Part shown: one piece after another, positions 1 to 8,506 of the stretch
Position numbering within the stretch: the stretch's first letter is position 1
Layout of the letters: every line of letters begins with the position of its first letter
The notes under the pieces: model-generated
What the model was told of the DNA's origin: nothing
The model's input: the letters and a program-made list of their open reading frames with translations, nothing else
Databases searched by the model: none
Translations under genes and position numbers: made by a program
Source of the DNA: Bacteroidota bacterium
Lineage (GTDB): Bacteria; Bacteroidota; Bacteroidia; CAILMK01; JAAYUY01
NCBI GenBank assembly: GCA_018698135.1
Contig: JABINZ010000096.1
Coordinates: forward strand, 1-32,444
Direction: 5' to 3'
DNA length: 32,444 nt

Positions 1-645
1 AACAACACCACCTGTAAAGTCACCATATTCAGCAGAAATTCCACCGGTAATAGTGTTGATTTCAGCAATCATTCCTTGAGGAACACCTGAGAAACCACGT
101 ACACGAACTCCGTCAATGAAATACACTGTACCTTCTGCTCTCTGTCCTTTAACACTACCGCCCTGGACACCAGCTGTAAGTTCAACTAATTCTCCAACAC
201 TTCTGGTGGGTGCTTTTCTGATTTCATCCCTACCCAGTCGATTACCACTACTTTCTTCAACATCAACCAATGGTTTGACGTACTCGATATATTCGAATTC
301 GTCTTCTTCCTTGGCTTTAACATTCAGTTTAATATCCTGTTTGGATAATTTTCCTGAAAAAATCTGGTATCCGGTAATGATCACATCCTTATACCCAATG
401 TAAGAGGCATGAATATTGTATTTACCTGGAGGAATTGGTTTGATGATGAAATCTCCATTGATGTCGGTTGATGCTCCTCCTTTTTGGTTACCCTCGAGGA
501 TTACAACCACATTCGCACCGATTAATTCTTCGCCAGTAAGCGCATCAGTTATTTTTCCAACAAGTGTTCCGTAAGAGGATTGTGCAAACGACACTGTTGC
601 AAGTGAAATAACGCCTAAAGCGAGAAACGCAAGTTTCCTAAACAT
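1..645 (-). CDS. TonB-dependent receptor, N-terminal part (cut by window edge)
   Basis: Reading leftward from an ATG at 643-645, an open frame of 215 codons runs to base 1 without a stop, so the gene continues outside the window. It starts with a Sec signal peptide (MFRKLAFLALGVISLATVSFAQ, cleavage expected after SFA). A carboxypeptidase-regulatory-like beta domain follows at about residues 25-105 (GKITDALTGEELIGANVVV, then STDINGDFIIKPIPPGKY). A plug domain begins near residue 130 (GELVELTAGVQGG, FIDGVRVRG, ITGGISAEYGDFTGG). This order is the standard one for Bacteroidota outer-membrane TonB receptors that import large substrates; the substrate cannot be told from this part. A promoter-like pair lies just upstream at 677-707. 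The barrel and any SusD partner would lie beyond base 1. The family call is secure; the specific role is unknown. Confidence 0.9.
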   Translation of the reverse strand, partial: MFRKLAFLALGVISLATVSFAQSSYGTLVGKITDALTGEELIGANVVVILEGNQKGGASTDINGDFIIKPIPPGKYNIHASYIGYKDVIITGYQIFSGKLSKQDIKLNVKAKEEDEFEYIEYVKPLVDVEESSGNRLGRDEIRKAPTRSVGELVELTAGVQGGSVKGQRAEGTVYFIDGVRVRGFSGVPQGMIAEINTITGGISAEYGDFTGGVV

Positions 646-676
646 ATGGCTCAATTTTCAAATTTTACAAAAACTT

Positions 677-707
677 CAAAAGTAATATAGACCTATGAAT
701 AAATCAA
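677..707 (-). promoter_or_regulatory. Probable promoter of the TonB receptor
   Basis: On the minus strand a TACTTTTG box (+ strand CAAAAGTA, 677-684) matches the Bacteroidota -7 consensus TAnnTTTG. A TTG (+ strand CAA, 705-707) lies 20 bp further upstream, a typical -33 spacing. The box is about 30 bp from the ATG, giving a short leader. The same TACTTTTG octamer occurs before the DUF177 gene. Confidence 0.6.
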
Positions 708-802
708 AACGAAAGTCTTTTATTATCTTATTTTTTAAGTAAAGGTAAGTCCACGAGCTTTAACAATCAAGAATAAGTGAGTAAGTGTGTCTTATAGGTG
801 AG

Positions 803-818
803 TATTTGAGCTCAAATA
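803..818. repeat. Perfect 16-bp palindrome in the 646-861 gap
   Basis: TATTTGAGCTCAAATA is a perfect dyad with no spacer. It sits about 160 bp upstream of the TonB receptor ATG and about 45 bp beyond the 3' end of the dehydrogenase gene. Without a loop or T-run it looks more like a protein-binding site than a terminator. Apart from this and the receptor promoter, nothing else was seen in the 216-bp gap. Confidence 0.4.
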
Positions 819-861
819 GCTAGTTCTATACGTTGGATGTTGTAAAATAATGATACAGTGA

Positions 862-1800
862 TTAATAAGACAAAATTTCGTGTAATTTATGTAATAAATA
901 CAAATGGATTTTTTCTTCAGATTCCTTGGTTTTTCCTGCAATATGCGGTGTAATGATAACTTTTCCAGTTGAAATTAATTTATTTAGTAGGCTTTTCTCT
1001 TCAGCACTATAAGTCGGCAAATTTTCATTTTCCAACACATCCAAACAGGCTCCTTTAATTTTTCCTTTTGTTATTGCCTCAATCAGGTCGGTGGATTTTA
1101 GTATTTTGCCACGACTGGTGTTTATGAGATAAATGTCTTTTTTAAAACTTTCGAGATATTTATGATCTACTAAAAAGGTGTTTTCAGAAGTTAATGGAAT
1201 ATGAAAACTCACAATATCTGCTTCTGCATACATTTGGTTTAAACCAACTTCTGTTATCAAATCATTTCCAAATCCGCTGATAAACTTATCATAAGCCAAT
1301 ATCCTCACATCAAATCCACTAAGCTTTTTAGCGAAGGCTGCACCTGTATTGCCAAATCCAATAATACCAATTGTTTTGGACATCAACTCGCTTCCAGCAG
1401 ATTCAACTCTACTCCATTTATTATTTTTAAGATCGTCAAATGATTGTGGAATGTGATTTAGCAAAGATAATAACATACCGATGGCATGTTCAGCAACAGC
1501 ATCGCGATTGCCTTCTGGGGAATTAATCAGGATGATTTTTTGTTCGGCCGCTTTTGCAATGTCGATAATATCCAAACCTGATCCCGGTCTAAGTATATAT
1601 TTTAATTTTGCTGCTCTTGCCAATAGTTTAGTATCGGCTTTTATTCTTCCACGAATAAATAAACCATCATACTGACTTATTGTTTCTTCAATTTCTACTT
1701 GTGAAATTTGGGTATTAATGTCCAGCTCAAATCCAAATTTGATTAATCCATCACTAAAAAATTCTGGAACAGATTCAGTTATTAGAAATCTTTTTTGCAT
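862..1800 (-). CDS. D-2-hydroxyacid dehydrogenase (phosphoglycerate dehydrogenase-like)
   Basis: This is a 312-residue NAD(P)-dependent dehydrogenase of the D-isomer-specific 2-hydroxyacid family, probably cytosolic. The Rossmann dinucleotide loop is GIIGFGNTG (about 145-153). The catalytic triad positions are filled: Arg230 in NTSRGK, Glu259 in LDVLENE, and His286 in TPHIAG. The substrate-side loop reads RPGSGLDIID (71-80), where many relatives have a RAGvGvDNiD-type sequence. The length fits the catalytic core alone, with no C-terminal ACT domain, so it is not a long SerA. The ATG lies 5 bp after the mgtE stop, so it is the last gene of an rsmA-mgtE-dehydrogenase operon. The physiological substrate (3-phosphoglycerate, glyoxylate, hydroxypyruvate or another 2-oxoacid) is not decided by the sequence. 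Confidence 0.9.
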   Translation of the reverse strand: MQKRFLITESVPEFFSDGLIKFGFELDINTQISQVEIEETISQYDGLFIRGRIKADTKLLARAAKLKYILRPGSGLDIIDIAKAAEQKIILINSPEGNRDAVAEHAIGMLLSLLNHIPQSFDDLKNNKWSRVESAGSELMSKTIGIIGFGNTGAAFAKKLSGFDVRILAYDKFISGFGNDLITEVGLNQMYAEADIVSFHIPLTSENTFLVDHKYLESFKKDIYLINTSRGKILKSTDLIEAITKGKIKGACLDVLENENLPTYSAEEKSLLNKLISTGKVIITPHIAGKTKESEEKIHLYLLHKLHEILSY

Positions 1801-1805
1801 GAAAA

Positions 1806-3170
1806 TCAGAAAGTGAAACTATACATCAAATGGCTAATATAAAAATAAACAGCCAGTCCAATTAAATCATTTGTGGTTGTAATAAAAGGCCCGGTGGCAA
1901 GGGCAGGATCGATTTTAATTCGATCCAATAATAAGGGAATTGCAAATCCTAAGGTTGAAGCCAACATGATAACCACAAGCAAAGAAATGCTGATTGTTAG
2001 GGCCGTTTGAAGCATGTCAGTAAAGAATATTCCATAAACCATTAATAATATTCCACATATTAATCCATTGATAACTGAAACTGTAAATTCTTTTAAAATT
2101 TTCGCCAGAAAACTGGATTTCCCCATGGTATTAGCAGCCAATGCCTGAACCACTATAGCTGAAGATTGAATTCCAGCATTTCCGGCCATAGCTGTAATAA
2201 TGGGAATAAAAAATGCCATCTCTGGATTTATCCGTATGGTTTCTTCGTGAGTGCCAATTACTTTTGAAGCAGCAACACCACCGACTAATCCCAAGAGCAA
2301 CCAGGGCAAACGAGCTCGTGAAAGTATCCAAACCTTATCGGTCGGATCAACATCTTCGGAAATACCTGATGCTAATTGATAATCCTCCTCTGCTTCTTCA
2401 GTTATAAAATCAACAACATCATCAATAGTTATTCGTCCAACTAAAATACCATCATGATCAATAACCGGTAGAACAACCAAATCGTAGCGTTGCATAATTT
2501 GAGCAACTTCTTCGGCTTCTGTATCAACCGTAACGTATTTTACGTCATCTTCAAAAAAGTCAATAATCTTTGTACGTGGAGGGAATAAAACAAGATTTTT
2601 AAGAGGGATAATTCCTTTTAATTTTTCATCATCATCAACAACATAAACAGCATAAATATCATCAACTTCTTCTTTTGCTTCCTGAATTAGGGCAATACAC
2701 TTGGATACTGTATCGTTTATGTGCACCTGAATCATTTCCTTAGCCATCAAACCACCAGCTGAATCTTCTTCGTATTCAAGTAATTCGATGACATCCTGTG
2801 CATCTTCTTCTGAACTTTTTGCCAGTATGGTCACAACTTCTTCCCGAACACCTTCTGGCAATTCATTGATAATATCGGCAGCATCATCCGATTCCATTGA
2901 TTCAATGAATTTTTCATATATTTCTGATGCAGGAATATCTAACAGTAATTTTTGTTGTGTGTCATCCTCTAATTCCACCAACACATCAGAAGCAAGATCG
3001 CCAACCAAATAAGAGAACAGTTCGCGGGCATCCCGAATATTTAACTCTTCAATTATTTCAGCAATGTCCGCAGGATGGATTTCGTTGAATAAGGCAATAA
3101 TAGAAGCTGAATCCTTATTCTCAAGCATTTCTTGAATATGCTCAATATATTGTTTGTTAATTTCCTGCAT
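1806..3170 (-). CDS. mgtE: Magnesium transporter MgtE
   Basis: A 454-residue inner-membrane Mg2+ channel/transporter. An acidic N domain comes first (about 1-130, helical repeats with DDAADIINELPEG). Two CBS domains follow (about 131-255; AGGLMAKEMIQVHINDTV and the VGRITIDDVVDFITEEAEEDY end). Five transmembrane helices lie at about 280-454. The pore-region signatures are present: ITAMAGNAGIQSS and TTTNDLIGLAVYFY, the latter holding the conserved Asp that binds Mg2+ in the family. Length is normal. In characterised relatives the N and CBS domains sense cytosolic Mg2+ and close the pore. The gene sits 79 bp downstream of rsmA and 5 bp upstream of the dehydrogenase. No M-box-like leader was recognised, but a small hairpin lies directly before the ATG. 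Confidence 0.96.
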   Translation of the reverse strand: MQEINKQYIEHIQEMLENKDSASIIALFNEIHPADIAEIIEELNIRDARELFSYLVGDLASDVLVELEDDTQQKLLLDIPASEIYEKFIESMESDDAADIINELPEGVREEVVTILAKSSEEDAQDVIELLEYEEDSAGGLMAKEMIQVHINDTVSKCIALIQEAKEEVDDIYAVYVVDDDEKLKGIIPLKNLVLFPPRTKIIDFFEDDVKYVTVDTEAEEVAQIMQRYDLVVLPVIDHDGILVGRITIDDVVDFITEEAEEDYQLASGISEDVDPTDKVWILSRARLPWLLLGLVGGVAASKVIGTHEETIRINPEMAFFIPIITAMAGNAGIQSSAIVVQALAANTMGKSSFLAKILKEFTVSVINGLICGILLMVYGIFFTDMLQTALTISISLLVVIMLASTLGFAIPLLLDRIKIDPALATGPFITTTNDLIGLAVYFYISHLMYSFTF

Positions 3171-3182
3171 GGCAAAGCAAAT

Positions 3183-3208
3183 CTAAGAAAGAAATTGTTT
3201 TTTCTTAG
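3183..3208 (-). other. Hairpin just upstream of mgtE
   Basis: CTAAGAAA (3183-3190) and TTTCTTAG (3201-3208) form a perfect 8-bp inverted repeat with a 10-nt loop, ending about 12 nt before the mgtE ATG on the minus strand. It is AT-rich and has no clear U-run. It could be a weak attenuator between rsmA and mgtE, a structure covering the mgtE start, or chance in AT-rich DNA. Confidence 0.3.
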
Positions 3209-3249
3209 GTTGATAAAGCTAAACTTATAAAGAAATAAAAGTAAGCGAT

Positions 3250-4026
3250 TTAACTGTTTTTGCTGATACTATTGGTGATATTGACAAAATCTTCAACACT
3301 CAGTTTTTCAGCTCGATTTTGCAAATATTCTTCAGCAACCAGCGTCTGATTGTTGAGAAATGGCTTGATTGCATTGCGGATCGTTTTTCTGCGCTGGCTA
3401 AATGCTGCAGCTACTATTGTTGTGAAAAGTTTTTCCCTACAATCTAGTTTGAAATTTTCTTTCCGAGTTAAGCGAATAACCGCAGATTCTACTTTTGGGG
3501 GAGGTGTAAATACTCCTTTGCTCACCGTAAAAAGATATTCGGTATGAAAAAAAGCATTAACCATCACGCTAATTCTTCCATAGGTTTTCGACCCTGGCTT
3601 GGCTGTAACTCTTTCAGCAACTTCCTTTTGAAACATACCAACCATTTCTGGAATGATATCACGGTTTTCAATTACCTTGATTAATATTTGTGAAGATATA
3701 TTGTAAGGATAATTTCCAATAATCCCAATCGGATCTGAGTATTCTTTTCGTAAATCCAATTTTAAAAAATCAACATTAAATATCTTATCGGCAAGTGTTG
3801 GAAAACTGTCTTTTAATTTGGCAATCAAATCGGTATCAATTTCAATCAAATGCAAATTTGTATTTAATTCCATCAGAAATTGGGTTAAACTACCTTCTCC
3901 TGGTCCTATTTCAAGCAGCGTATGGTATTTGTCGCCAATCAATTGTAAACTGTCAGCTACTTTTTTGGCTATAGTTTTTTCATGCAAAAAGTGCTGGCCT
4001 AAATATTTCTTTTTCTGATGATACAA
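3250..4026 (-). CDS. rsmA: 16S rRNA (adenine(1518)-N(6)/adenine(1519)-N(6))-dimethyltransferase
   Basis: RsmA/KsgA uses S-adenosylmethionine to dimethylate two adjacent adenines at the 3' end of 16S rRNA during 30S maturation. The 258-residue protein shows the family motifs in order: YLGQHFL (8-14), the SAM loop LEIGPGEGSLT (38-48), the acidic IEID (61-64), the NVDFLKLD motif (from 84), and the catalytic NYPYNIS (105-111), here NYPY rather than the commoner NLPY. FTPPPKVES, typical of the family, follows. The start that fits the family N-terminus is a TTG at 4024-4026; no in-frame ATG precedes the motifs. It is the first gene of a leftward operon and is divergent from the aminopeptidase gene. 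Confidence 0.95.
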   Translation of the reverse strand: MYHQKKKYLGQHFLHEKTIAKKVADSLQLIGDKYHTLLEIGPGEGSLTQFLMELNTNLHLIEIDTDLIAKLKDSFPTLADKIFNVDFLKLDLRKEYSDPIGIIGNYPYNISSQILIKVIENRDIIPEMVGMFQKEVAERVTAKPGSKTYGRISVMVNAFFHTEYLFTVSKGVFTPPPKVESAVIRLTRKENFKLDCREKLFTTIVAAAFSQRRKTIRNAIKPFLNNQTLVAEEYLQNRAEKLSVEDFVNITNSISKNS

Positions 4027-4061
4027 TGTGTTATTTTTTATGTCAATTCAATATTTAAGTG

Positions 4062-4069
4062 CAAACCTA
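4062..4069 (-). promoter_or_regulatory. Candidate -7 box for rsmA
   Basis: TAGGTTTG on the minus strand (+ strand CAAACCTA) matches TAnnTTTG and lies 36 bp before the rsmA start codon. No TTG at normal -33 spacing is visible, so this is weaker than the other boxes. Confidence 0.4.
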
Positions 4070-4146
4070 AGTAGAAAATTGTTTTTAATTATTCAGCAAT
4101 TCTAGCTGAGCAATTCAGAATTCTAATGAGATCAATAACAATAAAC

Positions 4147-4175
4147 TTGAACTATCATCTAAATTCTTATTTTTG
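4147..4175 (+). promoter_or_regulatory. Probable promoter of the aminopeptidase-pdxA pair
   Basis: TTG at 4147-4149 and TATTTTTG at 4168-4175, spaced 18 bp, match the Bacteroidota -33/-7 pattern. The box overlaps a potential TTG start at 4173. Initiation at that TTG is therefore unlikely, and this supports the ATG at 4188 as the real start. Confidence 0.6.
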
Positions 4176-4187
4176 CATCAAAAAAAA

Positions 4188-5636
4188 ATGAGTATCAGCA
4201 TACATTTATCAAGTGAATTTACAATGGCAAAACCTGTTGTATTACTTATTCAACTGGATGAGGAAAATAACTATTCACTTGATCTTCCAATCGATCTTAG
4301 TGCAGAAGAGTCCAGTTTTATTGCAAATTATTTAGAAAAGAAAATATACCTATTCAGGTTGCCCAGAGCTTCGCAAAGCATTTTTCTGCACTTCATAAAA
4401 GAAAAGAGCGATGATTTTGTACTGATAGATAAGTTTAGAGTGGCGGGATCTTTATTAGTTAATGCCTTAAAGAAATATAAGTTTGACGAATTAGGTATTT
4501 GGTTCCCACATAATAAGAACCTAATTCTGGCTTATATTGAAGGCTTCATGTTGTCGGCTTATACTTTTGAGGTATACAAAAGTGATAAAGAGGATTTGAT
4601 TGATTTACAAATTCAAGTTTTGCTTAGTGCTATTAGTCAAACAGATATAGATGAGTTATTGTCTCTGGTAGAAGGTGTCTATCTGGCTCGTGATTTGGTA
4701 AATGAACCGGGATCAAATCTGACAGCTGTTGAATTAAGCAATCGAATCGAAAAAGCAGGTAAAAGTTCAGGATTCTATACGGAGACTTTAAATAAAGCAA
4801 AAATTGAGAGCCTTAAAATGGGTGGCTTATTGGCCGTGAACAGAGGTAGTTTGGATCCACCTACTTTTACAATAATGGAATGGAAGCCGAAAAATCCAGT
4901 CAATAAAAAACCAATTGTTTTGGTTGGTAAAGGAGTTGTTTTTGATACAGGTGGATTAAGTTTGAAGCCAACTGCTAATTCAATGGATCATATGAAATGT
5001 GATATGAGCGGTGCAGCCACAGTTGCGGGTGTTATGTATGCAATAGCTAAATCCGACTTTAATGTACACGTAGTTGGGTTAGTTCCTGCAACCGATAATC
5101 GTCCGGGTCAAAATGCTTATTATCCGGGTGATGTTATTAATATGTATGATGGCTCAACGGTTGAAGTGCTCAATACCGATGCTGAAGGACGTATGTTGCT
5201 GGCTGATGCCTTGGCATATGCCAAAAATTACGATCCACAATTGGTTATTGATATAGCCACTTTAACAGGATCTTCAGCTATGGCAATTGGCAAATATGGT
5301 ATTGTGAGCTTTAGCAATAGCGATGAAGATGAGAATTTACTAAGCAAAAGTGGTGAAGCAGTTTATGAGAGATTGGTAAGATTTCCCATATGGGAAGAGT
5401 ATGCTGAATTAATTAAATCGGATATTGCTGATGTCAAAAATATTGGAGGACCACAAGGTGGAGCCATAACTGCTGCTAAGTTTCTGGAAAGATTTACAGA
5501 TTATAATTGGATACATTTGGACATAGCTGGGCCAGCTTTTATACAAAAAGATTATAAATATTTTACAAAAGGAGGGACAGCCATAGGCGTTCGGCTTATC
5601 TTTGACTTTCTAAAAAAAATAAGTATTAATGAATAA
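4188..5636 (+). CDS. M17 family leucyl aminopeptidase
   Basis: A 482-residue cytosolic metallo-aminopeptidase of the PepA/M17 family, which removes N-terminal residues from peptides using two metal ions. The C-terminal catalytic domain carries VGKGVVFDTGG (Lys248 and Asp253 as metal/catalytic residues), MKCDMSGAA (Asp272) and the signature NTDAEGR (329-335, with Asp331, Glu333 and Arg335). The N-terminal domain (1-165) is poorly conserved, as usual. An upstream TTG at 4173 would add five residues but falls inside the -7 box, so the ATG at 4188 is preferred; a further ATG at 4224 (MAKPVVLL) is also possible. The 3' end overlaps pdxA by 8 bp, indicating translational coupling. Confidence 0.93.
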   Translation: MSISIHLSSEFTMAKPVVLLIQLDEENNYSLDLPIDLSAEESSFIANYLEKKIYLFRLPRASQSIFLHFIKEKSDDFVLIDKFRVAGSLLVNALKKYKFDELGIWFPHNKNLILAYIEGFMLSAYTFEVYKSDKEDLIDLQIQVLLSAISQTDIDELLSLVEGVYLARDLVNEPGSNLTAVELSNRIEKAGKSSGFYTETLNKAKIESLKMGGLLAVNRGSLDPPTFTIMEWKPKNPVNKKPIVLVGKGVVFDTGGLSLKPTANSMDHMKCDMSGAATVAGVMYAIAKSDFNVHVVGLVPATDNRPGQNAYYPGDVINMYDGSTVEVLNTDAEGRMLLADALAYAKNYDPQLVIDIATLTGSSAMAIGKYGIVSFSNSDEDENLLSKSGEAVYERLVRFPIWEEYAELIKSDIADVKNIGGPQGGAITAAKFLERFTDYNWIHLDIAGPAFIQKDYKYFTKGGTAIGVRLIFDFLKKISINE

Positions 5637-6708
5637 TTCTAAACGAAATTCAAAGCCTGTAATTGGAATAAGTGTTGGTGACATTAATGGTATTGGTACA
5701 GAAATTATTCTTCGCGTTTTTTCTGATCCAAGAATTTATGAATACTGTACCCCATTAGTTTTTGGTTGTAAAAATCTAGTCAATTACTATCTTAAGGTTT
5801 TGAACATTAGGGATTTAAATTATGAAATTGTCAGGGATCCAAAGCAACTAAATTCACGAAAATTGAATATTTTATGTGATTGGAATGTGGATAGTGAAAT
5901 AAAAATTGAAATCGGGAAACCGACAGAATCATCAGGTTTGTATGCATACAATTCTTTAAATTCTGCCATGCAAGCTTTGAAACAAAAGTTAATTCATGCA
6001 TTAGTAACCGCCCCTATTAACAAGAGCAATATTCAATCTGATGTTTTTAAATATCCCGGGCATTCTGAATATTTAATGAAAGAATCGGGCGCATCTTCCT
6101 ACTTGATGTTAATGGTTTCAGAAATAATGAAAATGGGTGTAGTTACCGATCACATCCCTTTGAGAGAAGTGTCTTCCCGCTTATCAAGGGAATTGATAGT
6201 TGAAAAACTTAGGCTTTATAATGAAACTTTGGTTAAAGATTTTGCAATTAACAAACCTAAAATTGCAGTTTTGGGTTTAAATCCACATGCTGGTGATGCT
6301 GACTTATTAGGGACAGAGGAAAGTGAAATTATTATTCCAGCTATTAACGAAGCCAAAGAAAAGGGCATATTAGCAATGGGTCCATATTCTGCAGATGGTT
6401 TTTTCGGTAGTCAGATGTATTATAAGTTCGATGGTGTATTAGCCATGTATCATGATCAGGGTCTTGCACCATTTAAATCATTGGTATTTGACAAAGGAGT
6501 TAACTACACTGCAGGCTTGCCTATTATTCGCACATCTCCAGTACATGGAACAGGATTCAATATTGCTGGCCAGGGAATTGCAGATGAAAACTCTTTTCGC
6601 GAAGCATTATTTGTGGCCATACAGGTTATGAAGAATCGCGAACAACACAAAGAAATTACGAGAGATCCTCTTGGAACTAAATTAGTTCGTGAAAAGGAAG
6701 ATTTATAA
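5629..6708 (+). CDS. pdxA: 4-hydroxythreonine-4-phosphate dehydrogenase
   Basis: PdxA oxidises 4-phosphohydroxy-L-threonine to the precursor that PdxJ condenses with deoxyxylulose 5-phosphate, in the DXP-dependent route to pyridoxal phosphate. The 359-residue protein has the family N-terminus GISVGDINGIGTE (13-25), TAPINKSNI (127-135), GHSEYLM (144-150), and the three metal-binding histidines His175 (TDHIPL), His220 (NPHAGDADLLG) and His275 (YHDQGLAPFK). Length is slightly above the usual 330 residues. The start overlaps the aminopeptidase stop by 8 bp. No pdxJ is visible nearby. Confidence 0.95.
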   Translation: MNNSKRNSKPVIGISVGDINGIGTEIILRVFSDPRIYEYCTPLVFGCKNLVNYYLKVLNIRDLNYEIVRDPKQLNSRKLNILCDWNVDSEIKIEIGKPTESSGLYAYNSLNSAMQALKQKLIHALVTAPINKSNIQSDVFKYPGHSEYLMKESGASSYLMLMVSEIMKMGVVTDHIPLREVSSRLSRELIVEKLRLYNETLVKDFAINKPKIAVLGLNPHAGDADLLGTEESEIIIPAINEAKEKGILAMGPYSADGFFGSQMYYKFDGVLAMYHDQGLAPFKSLVFDKGVNYTAGLPIIRTSPVHGTGFNIAGQGIADENSFREALFVAIQVMKNREQHKEITRDPLGTKLVREKEDL

Positions 6709-6724
6709 ATAAATATTCAACGGA

Positions 6725-6752
6725 TTGCATAATAAAATATTTACTACTTTTG
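6725..6752 (+). promoter_or_regulatory. Probable promoter of the DUF177-rpmF-plsX-fabH-efp operon
   Basis: TTG at 6725-6727 and TACTTTTG at 6745-6752 (17-bp spacing) fit the -33/-7 consensus. The box ends 31 bp before the first gene and lies in the only gap (75 bp) between pdxA and DUF177. Confidence 0.6.
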
Positions 6753-6783
6753 CAGTTCGATTTTTTAATGGATTGTAATTGTT

Positions 6784-7329
6784 TTGGAAAAGAAATCGTT
6801 TTATAAAGCCTTTGATGTAAAGTTTCCGGGCTTGAAGCTTGGGGAGCATAGTTTTGATTTTCAGGTGAATGATGATTTTTTTAACCAATATGAAGATTCA
6901 TTGGTTACAAAGTCGAATGTGGCCGTTAAACTAATACTTGACAAGCAGAGTGAAGTTTTATATATACTGAACTTTGAATTTAATGGAAGTATTAATTTGC
7001 TTTGCGACAGATGTTTGACACAATTTGATTTACCTATTAATGAGAATTATAGGCTAATCATGAAAGTAGATAGCGAAATTGAGAACAACGAAGATGTCGA
7101 CATCATTTTTGTAAGCTCACACGATCTTGTATTTAATGTTGCTGATTATTTATATGAGTTCATTCTTATTCAGTTACCACTAAAGGTAAGTTGCGATATG
7201 GCTGATTTAGAATGTGATGAGGAAATGACCAGCAAATTTGATGATATAGTAATTAAAGAAAATGATACTGAAGAAAATAACCCTTGGGCTAAACTTCAGG
7301 AATTAAAGAATAAATTTAAAGAAGACTAA
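6784..7329 (+). CDS. DUF177 (YceD-like) protein
   Basis: A 181-residue member of the DUF177/YceD family, which is almost always encoded directly before rpmF and has been linked to 23S rRNA or ribosome accumulation in other organisms. The hallmark is the central CDRC pair ([15 protein letters not shown], about residues 74-88), followed by an acidic tail ([21 protein letters not shown]). The start is a TTG at 6784: no in-frame ATG precedes the conserved region, and [20 protein letters not shown] aligns with the usual N-terminus of Bacteroidota members. It ends 1 bp before rpmF. The family call is firm; the molecular role is inferred from the family. Confidence 0.88.
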   Translation: MEKKSFYKAFDVKFPGLKLGEHSFDFQVNDDFFNQYEDSLVTKSNVAVKLILDKQSEVLYILNFEFNGSINLLCDRCLTQFDLPINENYRLIMKVDSEIENNEDVDIIFVSSHDLVFNVADYLYEFILIQLPLKVSCDMADLECDEEMTSKFDDIVIKENDTEENNPWAKLQELKNKFKED

Positions 7330-7330
7330 A

Positions 7331-7519
7331 ATGGCACATCCGAAGCGAAAAATTTCGAAAACGAGAAGAGATAAAAGAAGAACTCATTATAAGACAACTG
7401 CTCCTAACATTGCAATATGTCCTACTACTGGTGAACCACATATTTACCACAGAGCATACTGGTATGAAGGAAAATTGTATTATAAAGGCAAAGTAGTACT
7501 GGATAAAGAAGAGGCATAA
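7331..7519 (+). CDS. rpmF: 50S ribosomal protein L32
   Basis: A 62-residue L32 with the basic N-terminus [21 protein letters not shown]. Zinc-ribbon forms carry two CxxC pairs. Here only one cysteine remains ([16 protein letters not shown]), so this is a zinc-free (C-minus) form. It is transcribed between DUF177 (1-bp gap) and plsX (24-bp gap), the conserved linkage of ribosome synthesis and lipid synthesis genes. Confidence 0.96.
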   Translation: MAHPKRKISKTRRDKRRTHYKTTAPNIAICPTTGEPHIYHRAYWYEGKLYYKGKVVLDKEEA

Positions 7520-7543
7520 AATGTATCTTCTTAAATTTTAAGG

Positions 7544-8506
7544 ATGAGAATTGGATTGGATTTGATGGGTGGAGATTATGCTCCATTAGCTGCATTAGAA
7601 GGAGTTGCCATAGCACTCGATCATGTTACTCTGAAAAACAAACTGGTTTTATTTGGTGATTTAAGCCTGATTGAAAAGGAATATACTGAATTGTTTAATC
7701 AGCTTTCCTCACATCAGGCAGTTGAGTTTGTGAATTGCACACAACATATTAAAATGAGCGATTCACCAACCAAATCATTTTCAGCTAAACCTGAATCCAG
7801 TATTGCAGTCGGATACAAATATCTGGCATCATCACAAATTGATGTTTTTATTGGTTCGGGTAACACCGGAGCTATGATGGTTGGTGCCTTTTATGCCATT
7901 AAACCAATTGAAGGAGTTATCAGACCAACCATTACATCTTATATCCCACAGCTTAATGGTAAACGTTCTATTTTATTAGATGTAGGTGTAAATCCAGATG
8001 TTCGCCAAGATGTTTTATTCCAATTTGGAATATTAGGCTCTGTTTTTTCACAAAAAATGGAACACATTGAAAAACCACGAGTTGCTCTCCTTAATATAGG
8101 TGCTGAAAAAGAAAAAGGAAATTTGGTTTCTCAGGCTGCTTATAGTTTGATGGAAGCAAGTTCAATGATTGAATTTGTTGGGAACATCGAGGGCTATGAT
8201 CTTTTTTCAGATAAAGCAGATGTGATTGTTTGTGATGGTTTTACTGGAAATATTGCACTGAAGCTAATTGAAGGATTTTACAAGGCGATGAAATCTGAAG
8301 ATGTTTCCAGCCCATTTCTTGATAAATTTAATTATGAAAATTATGGGGGAACTCCCATATTAGGTATAAATAGAGCTGTTCTCATAGGGCACGGAATCTC
8401 TTCACCTGTGGCATTCAATAAGATGATTAATCTTGCCGAAACTGTTGTTGACAGTAATCTGGTTGAGGAATTAAAGAAACTTTTCAGAAGCTTAAATGAT
8501 TATTAA
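7544..8506 (+). CDS. plsX: Phosphate acyltransferase PlsX
   Basis: PlsX makes acyl-phosphate from acyl-ACP and phosphate, the first step of the PlsX/PlsY route to phosphatidic acid. It is a peripheral membrane protein. The 320-residue product has the family start [48 protein letters not shown] and the late [16 protein letters not shown] motif. Length is normal. Its TAA shares one base with the ATG of fabH (TAATG at 8504-8508), showing translational coupling. Confidence 0.96.
   Translation: MRIGLDLMGGDYAPLAALEGVAIALDHVTLKNKLVLFGDLSLIEKEYTELFNQLSSHQAVEFVNCTQHIKMSDSPTKSFSAKPESSIAVGYKYLASSQIDVFIGSGNTGAMMVGAFYAIKPIEGVIRPTITSYIPQLNGKRSILLDVGVNPDVRQDVLFQFGILGSVFSQKMEHIEKPRVALLNIGAEKEKGNLVSQAAYSLMEASSMIEFVGNIEGYDLFSDKADVIVCDGFTGNIALKLIEGFYKAMKSEDVSSPFLDKFNYENYGGTPILGINRAVLIGHGISSPVAFNKMINLAETVVDSNLVEELKKLFRSLNDY

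Noticed and set aside
116-403. 95-codon open frame on the plus strand
   Set aside because: It is antisense to the TonB receptor coding region, whose signal peptide, regulatory domain and plug are clear on the minus strand.
4173-4187. TTG start for the aminopeptidase
   Set aside because: It falls inside the TATTTTTG box that probably drives the gene; the ATG at 4188 is a better start.
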